Assembly: GCA_003154635.1 (NCBI GenBank)
Contig: PMDX01000284.1
Coordinates: 1-7,597 of the forward strand
DNA from: Actinomycetota bacterium
GTDB lineage: Bacteria > Actinomycetota > Geothermincolia > Fen-727 > Anoxymicrobiaceae
Reading direction: 5' to 3'
Length of the DNA: 7,597 nt
Below, in pieces: positions 1-5,424 of this stretch. Numbering within the stretch: position 1 is the stretch's first letter; every line of letters begins with the position of its first letter. A model generated the notes under the pieces. That model was not told the DNA's origin and did no database searches. It saw nothing but the letters and a program-made list of their open reading frames with translations. Made by a program: the position numbers and the translations under genes.

Positions 1-721
1 TGAAGAAACCGCCACCGTTGGTCCCGAGATCCTTGATCGACTCCTGCGAGGCCGCTGGACCCATTGCTATTGTCTGCTGAGCTCCCTCGACCGTGGTCAC
101 TTTCTTATAGGCGCTGAGATTCTGGACTGAGCCCTGCCACATGAAAATAGCAGCAAGTACTATGGACAACGGGATAAGGACCCACAGAATACCGCGTGTC
201 AGATCCACCCAGAAGTTGCCGATCTTATCGGTCTTCTTCCTCACGAACCCCCTGATGAGCGCGATGATAACACAGAGGCCTATCGCGGGTGCCAGGAAAT
301 TCTGGACCGTCAATCCAAGCATCTGGCTCAAGTAGCTCATGGTGCTCTCGCCGGCATAGGCCTGCCAGTTCGTGTTGGTCACGAAGCTCGATGCGGTGTT
401 GAACGAGAGAGCCGGCGTTACGCCCTTGAATCCCTGGGGGTTTCCGGGCAGGTGCCCCTGCAGCAGTAATAATACGAAGAGGAAGATCAATCCCACGAGG
501 TTGAAGAGAAGCAAGGCGATCGTGTACTGTTTCCAGTTCATCTCGCGCTCTTCATTGACGTGCGCGACCCGATAGATACCTCGCTCGATTGGACGCAGCA
601 GGCGATCGAGAAACGTCTTCTCCCCGCTGAAGACTTTTGCCATGTAAAGGCCAAGGGGTATTGCCAGCGCGACGAGCGCGATGATGTAGAGAATCGACTG
701 GGTTACGGCATTGGAAGCCAC
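1..721 (-). CDS. kdpA: Potassium-transporting ATPase subunit A, N-terminal 240 codons (3' end outside window)
   Basis: KdpA is the K+-selective channel-like subunit of the high-affinity KdpFABC uptake ATPase in the cytoplasmic membrane. The minus-strand translation matches the family throughout its visible length: EREMNWKQY (about residues 57-66), the first pore-loop segment FVTNTNWQAYAGE (113-125), GLTVQNF (136-142), a VEGAQQ...MGPAASQE stretch, and LGTNGGGFF at the left edge, which is the second selectivity-filter segment. Hydrophobic helices are visible near residues 10-28 and 67-87 and further on. The start is a GTG whose G is the last base of the kdpF stop TAG (1-nt overlap). GAGG lies 7 nt upstream inside kdpF, so translation is probably coupled to kdpF. 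No frameshift is seen. kdpB and kdpC should follow beyond position 1. The identification is very secure; only the exact start is inferred. Confidence 0.97.
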   Translation of the reverse strand, partial: MASNAVTQSILYIIALVALAIPLGLYMAKVFSGEKTFLDRLLRPIERGIYRVAHVNEEREMNWKQYTIALLLFNLVGLIFLFVLLLLQGHLPGNPQGFKGVTPALSFNTASSFVTNTNWQAYAGESTMSYLSQMLGLTVQNFLAPAIGLCVIIALIRGFVRKKTDKIGNFWVDLTRGILWVLIPLSIVLAAIFMWQGSVQNLSAYKKVTTVEGAQQTIAMGPAASQESIKDLGTNGGGFF

Positions 722-807
722 TACAAGTCCTCGGCGCGGAACAGCGCGTAGATAAGGTAGCCGAGGATAAGAGCGGTAGCGATACCTCCTATTATGAAAT
801 CGGCCAT
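721..807 (-). CDS. kdpF: Small membrane subunit KdpF of the K+-transporting ATPase (28 aa)
   Basis: KdpF is a tiny single-span peptide that sits against KdpA and stabilises the KdpFABC complex. This 28-residue peptide is almost one transmembrane helix (IIGGIATALILGYLIYALF) followed by a short polar tail RAEDL. The LGYLxYAL...AE block matches E. coli KdpF closely. The ATG at 807 is preceded by GGAG at 9 nt spacing. An in-frame ATG three codons earlier (816) would touch that GGAG directly, so 807 is preferred. The longer in-frame extension upstream has no family similarity and runs through the probable promoter. The stop overlaps the kdpA GTG start by one base, the usual kdpFA arrangement. Genes this short are often missed by automatic annotation. 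Confidence 0.93.
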   Translation of the reverse strand: MADFIIGGIATALILGYLIYALFRAEDL

Positions 808-851
808 GGCCTTCATCTCCAGTATCGAGAACGAATTACACTCCTGAAGCG

Positions 852-857
852 AATATA
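852..857 (-). promoter_or_regulatory. Candidate -10 element of the kdp promoter
   Basis: The minus strand reads TATATT here, five of six matches to TATAAT. It would put the transcription start near 845 and leave a 5' leader of about 38 nt before kdpF. No convincing -35 hexamer lies 16-18 bp upstream, as expected for a promoter that needs an activator. The neighbouring tandem repeat at 898-919 would supply the activator site. This is inferred from sequence only. Confidence 0.4.
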
Positions 858-861
858 AGGC

Positions 862-970
862 AGTGCCAGATAAATTTTCTATTGGGAACAACGGCAAAAA
901 GCATAAAGAAAGCATAAAGACGTGCCATTTCGAACCCTTGGGCTGTGTTCTGCGTGAGAGTGCCAGATAA
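862..970. repeat. 12-nt direct repeat AGTGCCAGATAA (862-873 and 959-970)
   Basis: Two perfect copies of AGTGCCAGATAA lie 97 nt apart, one between the kdp -10 candidate and the KdpE-like box, the other just upstream of the RHS-like remnant. They could be a repeated regulator site in the kdp control region or the footprint of a duplication or insertion. The sequence alone does not separate these possibilities. Confidence 0.5.
898..919 (-). promoter_or_regulatory. Candidate KdpE operator (tandem TTTATG repeat)
   Basis: On the minus strand the site reads TTTATGCTTTCTTTATG: two TTTATG half-sites 11 bp apart, within an 11-bp perfect tandem repeat CTTTATGCTTT. OmpR/PhoB-type regulators bind such direct repeats at one-turn spacing. 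The E. coli KdpE site, as I recall it, is TTTATACTTTTTTTACA, with the same TTTA...N...TTTA layout. Relative to the proposed start near 845, the half-sites fall at about -57 to -73, which is also where the E. coli site lies. No kdpD or kdpE gene is visible in the window. Confidence 0.55.
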
Positions 971-1269
971 GAACGGATTGCACATGAAAAGCCATATGAC
1001 AGCGGCACGAAACACGTCACCACATACGACTACGATCGAGCGGGCAATAAGATAAGCGAGAGCGATGGCGCGGGGCGATCAACGGCATACGGCTACGACT
1101 CGCAGAATAGACTTTCATCCGCCACTGTTGATCCTGGGACGGGCCACCTCAAACTGACGACTTCATACACATACGATACTGTTGCAATGTCACGGCACTC
1201 TACGGTCTCTCAGACCGCCCGAAGCCGGGGCTGAGAGACACGGCTCAAGAAGTAAGGGAAGCCGGGTGA
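971..1269 (+). pseudogene. Decayed fragment of an RHS/YD-repeat protein
   Basis: The plus-strand frame with codons beginning at 971 is open to a TGA at 1232 and has no start codon. From about 1019 it encodes clear YD repeats: TTYDYDRAGNK, then YGYDSQNRLSS, then TTSYTYD. The spacing of about 20-30 residues and the Y-D...G-N/N-R-L pattern are typical of RHS/YD-repeat wall proteins, which are normally well over 1000 residues, secreted, and often toxin-delivering. At 1181-1189 the reading GTTGCAATGTC looks like GTTGGCAATGTC with one G lost. In the shifted frame the text continues as GNVTAL and stays open to the TGA at 1267-1269. Both ends of the gene are absent: a TAA lies at 968-970 and the CMD-like gene starts its 3' end 13 nt downstream. 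I read it as a relic left by rearrangement. The YD-repeat identity is firm; the frameshift is inferred. Confidence 0.7.
1203..1239. repeat. Inverted repeat with two alternative hairpins
   Basis: GTCTCTCAG (1205-1213) and CTGAGAGAC (1231-1239) are perfect 9-bp complements around a 17-nt loop that itself contains CCCG/CGGG (1218-1221 with 1226-1229). The left arm can instead fold alone as CGGTCT-CTC-AGACCG (1203-1217), a 6-bp stem with a 3-nt loop. The two folds are mutually exclusive. No U-run follows, so it is not a classical intrinsic terminator. It lies between the convergent RHS remnant and the CMD-like gene. Confidence 0.5.
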
Positions 1270-1282
1270 GCGCCGGGTCCAA

Positions 1283-1684
1283 TCACTCTGTCGACGCCCC
1301 GTCCTCCGCCGCGAACACCTCCGCCGCCGCATCGATAGCGTTGAGCGCCGCGGGGAACCCGGCATACGCGGACATCTGGATCATAATCTCAATTATCTCC
1401 TCGCGGGATAGCCCGACTCTGAGACCCGCACCTATGTGGACCATCAACTGCGGCCTGGCGGTCCCCAGGGCCGTGAGGGCCGCTATAACGGCGATCTCGC
1501 GCGATCGCAGGTCGAGGCCGGGGCGCGTATAGATGTCGCCGAAAGCAAACTCTATGATGTATCGCGCCAGGTCCGGGGCGATGTCCTGGAGGCTCTCCAT
1601 GACCCGCTGTCCAGCCTCACCGTCTATCTCCTTGAGCTTCTCCCAGCCCCGATCGAACCGTTCATCTGAAATAGTAATCACCAT
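1283..1684 (-). CDS. Carboxymuconolactone decarboxylase (CMD)-family protein, 133 aa
   Basis: The protein matches the all-helical CMD/AhpD-like fold: RSREIAVIAALTALG (about residues 60-74), the conserved histidine in MVHIGAGLRVGLSREEI (His83), and AYAGFPAALNAIDAA (107-120). PcaC-type enzymes decarboxylate 4-carboxymuconolactone in the beta-ketoadipate pathway, while AhpD-type members use a CxxC pair for peroxide reduction. This one contains no cysteine at all, so an AhpD-like peroxidase role is unlikely. The visible motifs resemble the PcaC-like branch, but no other aromatic-degradation gene is present, so the substrate is unknown. I chose the ATG at 1684, preceded directly by GAGCAAAGG. The Shine-Dalgarno spacing is short, and the GTG that follows is an alternative. 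A GTG at 1723 would lie upstream of the proposed transcription start. The gene is convergent with the RHS relic and divergent from the cysteine-cluster gene. Confidence 0.88.
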   Translation of the reverse strand: MVITISDERFDRGWEKLKEIDGEAGQRVMESLQDIAPDLARYIIEFAFGDIYTRPGLDLRSREIAVIAALTALGTARPQLMVHIGAGLRVGLSREEIIEIMIQMSAYAGFPAALNAIDAAAEVFAAEDGASTE

Positions 1685-1709
1685 CCTTTGCTCGGCTTTT
1701 GCTGCGAAC

Positions 1710-1739
1710 AGTTTACCGCGCACCGGTTTCGAGCGTCAG
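1710..1739 (-). promoter_or_regulatory. Candidate promoter for the CMD-family gene
   Basis: The minus strand has CTGACG (1739-1734), an 18-bp spacer and TAAACT (1715-1710), four of six matches in each hexamer. It would start transcription near 1703, about 19 nt before the ATG at 1684. This supports that start codon over the GTG at 1723. Confidence 0.35.
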
Positions 1740-1765
1740 CCATGCCGGTCTTGCCTGGGACCATC

Positions 1766-1794
1766 TTGCTGTTTCCGGGGCGACGGCGTATAAA
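1766..1794 (+). promoter_or_regulatory. Candidate leaderless promoter of the cysteine-cluster gene
   Basis: TTGCTG (1766-1771), a 17-bp spacer and TATAAA (1789-1794) precede the ATG at 1801 by only 6 nt. The transcription start would fall on or next to the A of the ATG. No Shine-Dalgarno sequence is present between the -10 and the start. Leaderless mRNAs are common in Actinobacteria. The -35 is weak (TTG only); the -10 is good. Confidence 0.4.
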
Positions 1795-1800
1795 TGCGCA

Positions 1801-2055
1801 ATGGAATGCAGAAAGTGCGGGGCATGCTGCATAGCTCTATCGATCAGCTCGGCGATTCCCGGCATGCCGGATGGCAAGCCTGCGGGGGTGCCGTGCGTGA
1901 AACTCACGGATGACGGGCTTTGCGCGCTGTTCGGGAGCACGGACAGGCCCGCCGTCTGCTCCGCTTTCCCCCCGATGCCGGACACTTGCGGCTCTGACAG
2001 CCGGGAAGCGTTTCTCCTCCTCACGGACATGGAGCAATCCACCCGCCCCAACTGA
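1801..2055 (+). CDS. YkgJ-family cysteine-cluster (putative zinc/iron-chelating) protein, 84 aa
   Basis: The 84-residue protein opens with MECRKCGACC and carries eight cysteines at residues 3, 6, 9, 10, 32, 41, 53 and 63. The CxxCGxCC start, the GxPCVKL...GLCALFG centre and the RPAVCSAFPP segment are the signature of the YkgJ/UPF0153 family, which is thought to bind zinc or an Fe-S centre and has no settled biochemical role. The length fits the short, single-domain members, and no signal peptide or membrane span is seen. The reading frame stays open upstream to about 1699, but the family begins at MECR, so the ATG at 1801 is taken. It is transcribed toward the CooS homologue 129 nt downstream. 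That gene has its own promoter-like sequence, so an operon is possible but not required. Confidence 0.85.
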   Translation: MECRKCGACCIALSISSAIPGMPDGKPAGVPCVKLTDDGLCALFGSTDRPAVCSAFPPMPDTCGSDSREAFLLLTDMEQSTRPN

Positions 2056-2114
2056 ACCGTTAAGAAAAGGTATCCCGCGCCGCAGGAACCAGGGCAATCA
2101 TGAGGAATCTCAAT

Positions 2115-2142
2115 GTGACTGTTCGGACTACCGGTGCATAAT
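2115..2142 (+). promoter_or_regulatory. Candidate promoter for the CooS homologue
   Basis: GTGACT (2115-2120, four of six to TTGACA), a 16-bp spacer and CATAAT (2137-2142, five of six to TATAAT) form a sigma-A-type promoter. Transcription would begin near 2150, about 35 nt before the ATG at 2185. I see no palindromic CRP/FNR/CooA-type site (TGTGA-N6-TCACA) around it. Confidence 0.45.
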
Positions 2143-2172
2143 CCCCAACCAAGCGTCAAAAACACGAGAAAC

Positions 2173-2177
2173 AGGAG
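2173..2177 (+). promoter_or_regulatory. Ribosome binding site of the CooS homologue
   Basis: AGGAG ends 7 nt before the ATG at 2185. It decides that start against an in-frame ATG at 2134, which would add 17 basic residues unlike the family and would lie upstream of the proposed transcription start. Confidence 0.8.
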
Positions 2178-2184
2178 ATCGTAT

Positions 2185-4092
2185 ATGGAAGATGACAGGA
2201 TCTCTTACCACGAGTCGGTGCGAAAGGTCTTCACGGAGAGGATCAAGCGCGACGGCATGAACAACATCTGGGACCGCTTCGAGGCGCAGGGGATGGGTGG
2301 CGACCCGGACAAGCGGTGCCCGTTCTGTATGGGAGGAACCCGCTGCGACCTTTGCTCGAACGGCCCTTGCCGCTCGGACGCCGAGAAGGACAAGCGTGGA
2401 GTCTGCGGCATCACGGCCGACGGGATGGCAATGCGCATGATGCTCCTTCGAAACGTGATGGGCGCCTCAACGTACCAGTATCACACCGAGCAGACGATCA
2501 AGACTCTGCGGGCGACCGCCGAGGGCAAGACCCCGTTCGAGATCGCCGAGCCCGGAAAGCTGAGAGATTTCGCGGGAAGGCTGGGCGTTGACATATCCGG
2601 TTCCGACTCCGAGGTGGCGGTGCGGCTCTGCGACTTTGTCAACACCGATTTCAACCGCAAGGCGGACGAGCCGAGCGTGGTGGTCGAGGCGCTTGCGCCG
2701 GTCGATCGCAAGGAACTCTGGCGCAAGCTCGATATATTCCCGGGTGGCATCTACGGCGAGATGATGAGAGCCACGAGCTCGTGCCTGACCAACGTCGACG
2801 GCTACTACGTCAGCTTAACGCTCAAGGCGATGCGCATGTCGGTGGCTATGGCTTACCAGAGCCAGATCGTAAACGAGTTCTGCCAGGATATACTTTTCGG
2901 CATCCCGCGGCCACACAAGATGCGGGTCGACCTGGGCGTGCTCGACGCCGACTACGTCAACGCCCTGCCCAACGGCCACGAGCCGTTCCTGGGCTTCGCC
3001 ATGGTCCAGCTCGCGCGCAAGCCCGAGTGGCAGGAGAAGGCGGCGGCGGCCGGGGCGAAAGGCTTGAGGGTCATCGCGAACATCGAGACGGGACAGGAGA
3101 TGATTCAGCGCTGGGAGATGGACGACGCCTTCTACGGGTTTACCGGCAACTGGATAATGCAGGAGGCAATACTGGCATCCGGGTGCATCGACCTGTTCGC
3201 CGCGGACATGAACTGCTCGATGCCCGTCGACCCCCAGTACGCCGAGAAGTACAAATTCAAGCTCATCCCCGTCAGCGACCTCGTCGCTTTCGAGGGCATA
3301 GAGGAGCGGCTCAACTACCTGCCCGACCAGGCCGAGGAGCAGGCGGGCAAGCTGCTCGATATGGCGATAGAAAACTTCAAGACCAGGCGGTCGGCGGTCG
3401 AGCCGGTTACCGGTCTCAGGATGGGCGAAGCCGTCGTGGGCTTCTCGACCGAGAGCATCGTGGAGGCGCTCGGCGGTACGCTCGACCCGCTGCTCGACGC
3501 CATCAAGAACGGCACGATCCGCGGCGTCGCGGGCCTGGTGTCATGCACGACGCTCAGGGACTCCGGGCAGGACACCCACACGATCGCGGTCACGCGCGAG
3601 CTCATCAAGCGAGATGTCCTCGTGCTATCGATGGGGTGTGGCAACGGAGCCGTGCAGGTAGCCGGGCTCTGCTCGCCCGAAGCGGCGGACCTGGCCGGGC
3701 CGGGGCTCAAGTCCCTGTGCGAGACGCTTGGCGTTCCTCCCGTGCTCAGCTACGGGACGTGCACCGACACGGGACGTATCGCCGATCTCATCAACTCAAT
3801 TTCGGCGGCGCTTGGCGGAGTGCCCATCCCGGACCTGCCGCTCGTGGCGTGCGCGCCCGAGTACATGGAGCAGAAAGCGACTATCGACGCGGTATTCGCC
3901 CTGGCGTTCGGGCTCTACACCTACGTCAACCCGGTGCCGTTTGTTACGGGCGCACCAAACCTGGTGCAGTTGCTGACGCGGGATTGCACGGAAGTTACCG
4001 GCGGCATCCTTCATCTCGAGACCGACGCCGCGGAAGCCGCCGAGGGTATGCTCTCGCACATCGAGTCGAATCGAGGGAAGCTGGGCATCTGA
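2185..4092 (+). CDS. cooS: Anaerobic CO dehydrogenase (CooS)-family protein with altered active-site ligands, 635 aa
   Basis: Length and order of motifs match the homodimeric Ni-CODH catalytic subunit CooS. Near the N-terminus lie Cys45, Cys48, Cys54, Cys57, Cys62 and Cys74. The last four fit the B-cluster pattern (C-x2-C-x4-C-x11-C). The C-cluster region shows His265 (in NGHEP), Cys344 (DMNC), Cys454 (LVSC), Cys485 (MGCG), Cys526 (YGTC) and Lys564. These correspond to His261, Cys333, Cys446, Cys476, Cys526 and Lys563 of C. hydrogenoformans CODH-II. The CCTGNE segment that supplies Cys295 there reads IETGQE here, giving Glu301. In hybrid cluster protein a glutamate (Glu268) occupies the matching ligand place, and the EQKA motif at 562-565 is also HCP-like. 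The D-cluster is altered: Cys45 is kept, the second expected cysteine is Arg53, and Cys48 is extra. No cooC, cooF, acs or hydrogenase gene is adjacent. CooS-V of C. hydrogenoformans, which lacks a canonical cysteine, has no CO activity and turns over hydroxylamine slowly. By analogy a hybrid-cluster reductase or stress role is likelier here than CO oxidation. Family membership is secure; function is inferred. Confidence 0.93.
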   Translation: MEDDRISYHESVRKVFTERIKRDGMNNIWDRFEAQGMGGDPDKRCPFCMGGTRCDLCSNGPCRSDAEKDKRGVCGITADGMAMRMMLLRNVMGASTYQYHTEQTIKTLRATAEGKTPFEIAEPGKLRDFAGRLGVDISGSDSEVAVRLCDFVNTDFNRKADEPSVVVEALAPVDRKELWRKLDIFPGGIYGEMMRATSSCLTNVDGYYVSLTLKAMRMSVAMAYQSQIVNEFCQDILFGIPRPHKMRVDLGVLDADYVNALPNGHEPFLGFAMVQLARKPEWQEKAAAAGAKGLRVIANIETGQEMIQRWEMDDAFYGFTGNWIMQEAILASGCIDLFAADMNCSMPVDPQYAEKYKFKLIPVSDLVAFEGIEERLNYLPDQAEEQAGKLLDMAIENFKTRRSAVEPVTGLRMGEAVVGFSTESIVEALGGTLDPLLDAIKNGTIRGVAGLVSCTTLRDSGQDTHTIAVTRELIKRDVLVLSMGCGNGAVQVAGLCSPEAADLAGPGLKSLCETLGVPPVLSYGTCTDTGRIADLINSISAALGGVPIPDLPLVACAPEYMEQKATIDAVFALAFGLYTYVNPVPFVTGAPNLVQLLTRDCTEVTGGILHLETDAAEAAEGMLSHIESNRGKLGI

Positions 4093-4148
4093 GCACGGAT
4101 TGATATGCCGGCGGATGGTAACGCGGCGGTAGGGCTCTTCCGCAACCT

Positions 4149-5264
4149 TCAGAGGCTCGAATCGAGGTATTCATCCAGCATGGCAAGAGCCTCCGGCATG
4201 TCGTCGCGGCCGAAGCCGATCCTGAAATGTTTCTCCCCGTAGTCGAAGGCGGTCGATGGCAGGATCAGGACCCCGGTCCGCTCCAGCACGTCCGAACAGA
4301 ACTCCGGCGATGTCCTCTCGCCATGCAGTCGCACCAGGGCGATGCTGCCCCCGGCGGGAGCATTCCAGGAGAGCAAGCCCTCACGCCTCTCGAAAAACTC
4401 GTCGAGCTTGGAGAGGTTTCTGCCAATACACGCGAGGTTTCCGCCGAGTATCGTCTCGCGGGCGCGGAGCGCGATGAGCGACAGGATCTCCGATGGGGCC
4501 GGGGAGCAGATGGTCGTGTAATCTTTGAACGCTCCCATGCGGTCGTACAGCTCGCGGTCTCGCGTCACCAGCCAGCCCAGGCGGAGCCCCGCCAGCCCAA
4601 ATGACTTGGACATCCCGAACAGGCTGACCGCCGTGTCGCAGGTATCGCATGCCGCGGGAAGGCGCAAGCCCGGGTCGAGCTCGAGGAACCTGTATATCTC
4701 GTCGGAAAACACGGTTATACCCCGCTCGGCGGCCAGGTTCATCACGGTGTCGTAAGACGCCCGGTCCAGGACGGCTCCCGTCGGGTTGTGCGGGAAGTTC
4801 ATCACGATGAGGCGCGTGCTCGGCCGAACGTGTTCGCTTATGAAAGACGGGTCGAAGCGCCACCCGGCACCCTCGTCGGGGGCCCAGAGGTCGACCTCGC
4901 ACCCCATCGAGCGTGCGAGCTCGTAGAGCGACTGGTAGCCGGGGAACGTGCAGATCACGTGGTCGCCCTTCTCGAGCAGGCACTGCATCGCAATGAAGAT
5001 GCACTCCTCGGGCGCGGCGATCAGCACGTCGTCCGCCGTGCAGTCGGAGTATAGCCGCGCGATCTCCCGGCGAAGCTCGGGTGCGCCCTGGTACTCCGTG
5101 TATCCTAGTTTCAGGCTCTCCCACGCTTCGCGGGATTCATCGTCGGCAAGTTGCAGCAGCTCCGCGAGCGACATCGGCTCGCAGTCCGAGTTCGTAAGCG
5201 TATATTTGACGTTGAACTCGTGCGCGGCAAAAAAGCGCTCCAGTTTGAACGTGCTAATCTTCAT
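4149..5264 (-). CDS. PLP-dependent aminotransferase, class I/II (fold type I), 371 aa
   Basis: A complete fold-type I aminotransferase. It shows the substrate-loop region YTEYQG (55-60), NFPHNPTG with Asn160, the PLP-pyridine Asp188 in FSDEIYR with Tyr191, the Schiff-base Lys220 in GMSKSFG, the phosphate-binding Arg228 in GLRLGW, and the C-terminal substrate-carboxylate Arg348 in HFRIGFGR. These are the standard catalytic residues, so the enzyme should be active in cytosolic amino-group transfer. The amino donor and acceptor cannot be read from sequence. A 371-residue length is slightly short for the family (about 380-400) but nothing is missing. The ATG at 5264 has AGGTGG 8 nt upstream. The in-frame extension to 5426 is not family-like and overlaps the divergent gene's start, so it is rejected. 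The gene is convergent with the CooS homologue (56-nt gap, no clear terminator) and divergent from the gamma-carbonic-anhydrase-like gene. Confidence 0.93.
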   Translation of the reverse strand: MKISTFKLERFFAAHEFNVKYTLTNSDCEPMSLAELLQLADDESREAWESLKLGYTEYQGAPELRREIARLYSDCTADDVLIAAPEECIFIAMQCLLEKGDHVICTFPGYQSLYELARSMGCEVDLWAPDEGAGWRFDPSFISEHVRPSTRLIVMNFPHNPTGAVLDRASYDTVMNLAAERGITVFSDEIYRFLELDPGLRLPAACDTCDTAVSLFGMSKSFGLAGLRLGWLVTRDRELYDRMGAFKDYTTICSPAPSEILSLIALRARETILGGNLACIGRNLSKLDEFFERREGLLSWNAPAGGSIALVRLHGERTSPEFCSDVLERTGVLILPSTAFDYGEKHFRIGFGRDDMPEALAMLDEYLDSSL

Positions 5265-5307
5265 CGGCTCAACCACCTGCTTGTTTAGAACAATGTCTGC
5301 GCCGCTA

Positions 5308-5316
5308 ATTCTAGCA
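5308..5316 (-). promoter_or_regulatory. Extended -10 promoter of the aminotransferase gene
   Basis: The minus strand reads TGCTAGAAT: a TAGAAT -10 (five of six) with an upstream TGn, the extended -10 form that does not need a good -35. None is seen. Transcription would start near 5301, about 37 nt before the ATG, leaving the AGGTGG ribosome binding site in the leader. Confidence 0.5.
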
Positions 5317-5347
5317 TCCCCGCCGGCCCAATATTCTTGCGCTGAGT

Positions 5348-5373
5348 CCCTCCAGGCCCGGCTCCGGGGAGGG
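5348..5373. repeat. Inverted repeat upstream of the gamma-carbonic-anhydrase-like gene
   Basis: CCCTCC (5348-5353) and GGAGGG (5368-5373) are complementary around a 14-nt GC-rich loop. The repeat sits just upstream of the TATACA/TACAAT -10-like sequence at 5381-5388, over the place a -35 would occupy. It could be an operator or chance in GC-rich DNA. Confidence 0.3.
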
Positions 5374-5380
5374 GAATAGG

Positions 5381-5388
5381 TATACAAT
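5381..5388 (+). promoter_or_regulatory. Candidate -10 element for the gamma-carbonic-anhydrase-like gene
   Basis: TATACAAT contains two overlapping -10-like hexamers, TATACA and TACAAT. The expected transcription start near 5395 gives a leader of about 30 nt that includes AGGAGG at 5415-5420. No -35 match is visible. Confidence 0.4.
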
Positions 5389-5424
5389 TCTCTGGAAAGG
5401 TACTTAGAAGTGCGAGGAGGAAGC

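Noticed and set aside
808..1023. Longer form of the KdpF reading frame up to 100 codons
   Set aside because: The extension lacks homology and runs through the promoter and KdpE-like box; the known peptide is about 29 residues.
1222..1262. GGGGCTGAGA followed by AGTAAGGGAAG, recalling the TPP riboswitch
   Set aside because: The CTGATC/TAATACCAGCG core is missing and no thiamine gene lies downstream on that strand.
1257..1295. tRNA T-arm-like GGGTCCAATC
   Set aside because: The flanking bases do not pair into a T stem, and no acceptor or anticodon arm is found nearby.
2100..2141. 13-codon ORF (MRNLNVTVRTTGA) upstream of the CooS homologue, a possible leader peptide
   Set aside because: The proposed CooS promoter -10 overlaps its stop codon, so it would lie upstream of that transcript; no regulatory codon run or terminator follows.
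2781..4103. 440-codon plus-strand ORF in another frame of the CooS gene
   Set aside because: It is an Arg/Gly/Pro-rich shadow of high-GC coding sequence with no recognisable domain; the overlapping frame is clearly CooS.
4093..4148. Possible terminator between the convergent CooS and aminotransferase genes
   Set aside because: No stem of 6 bp or more followed by a T-run was found on either strand.
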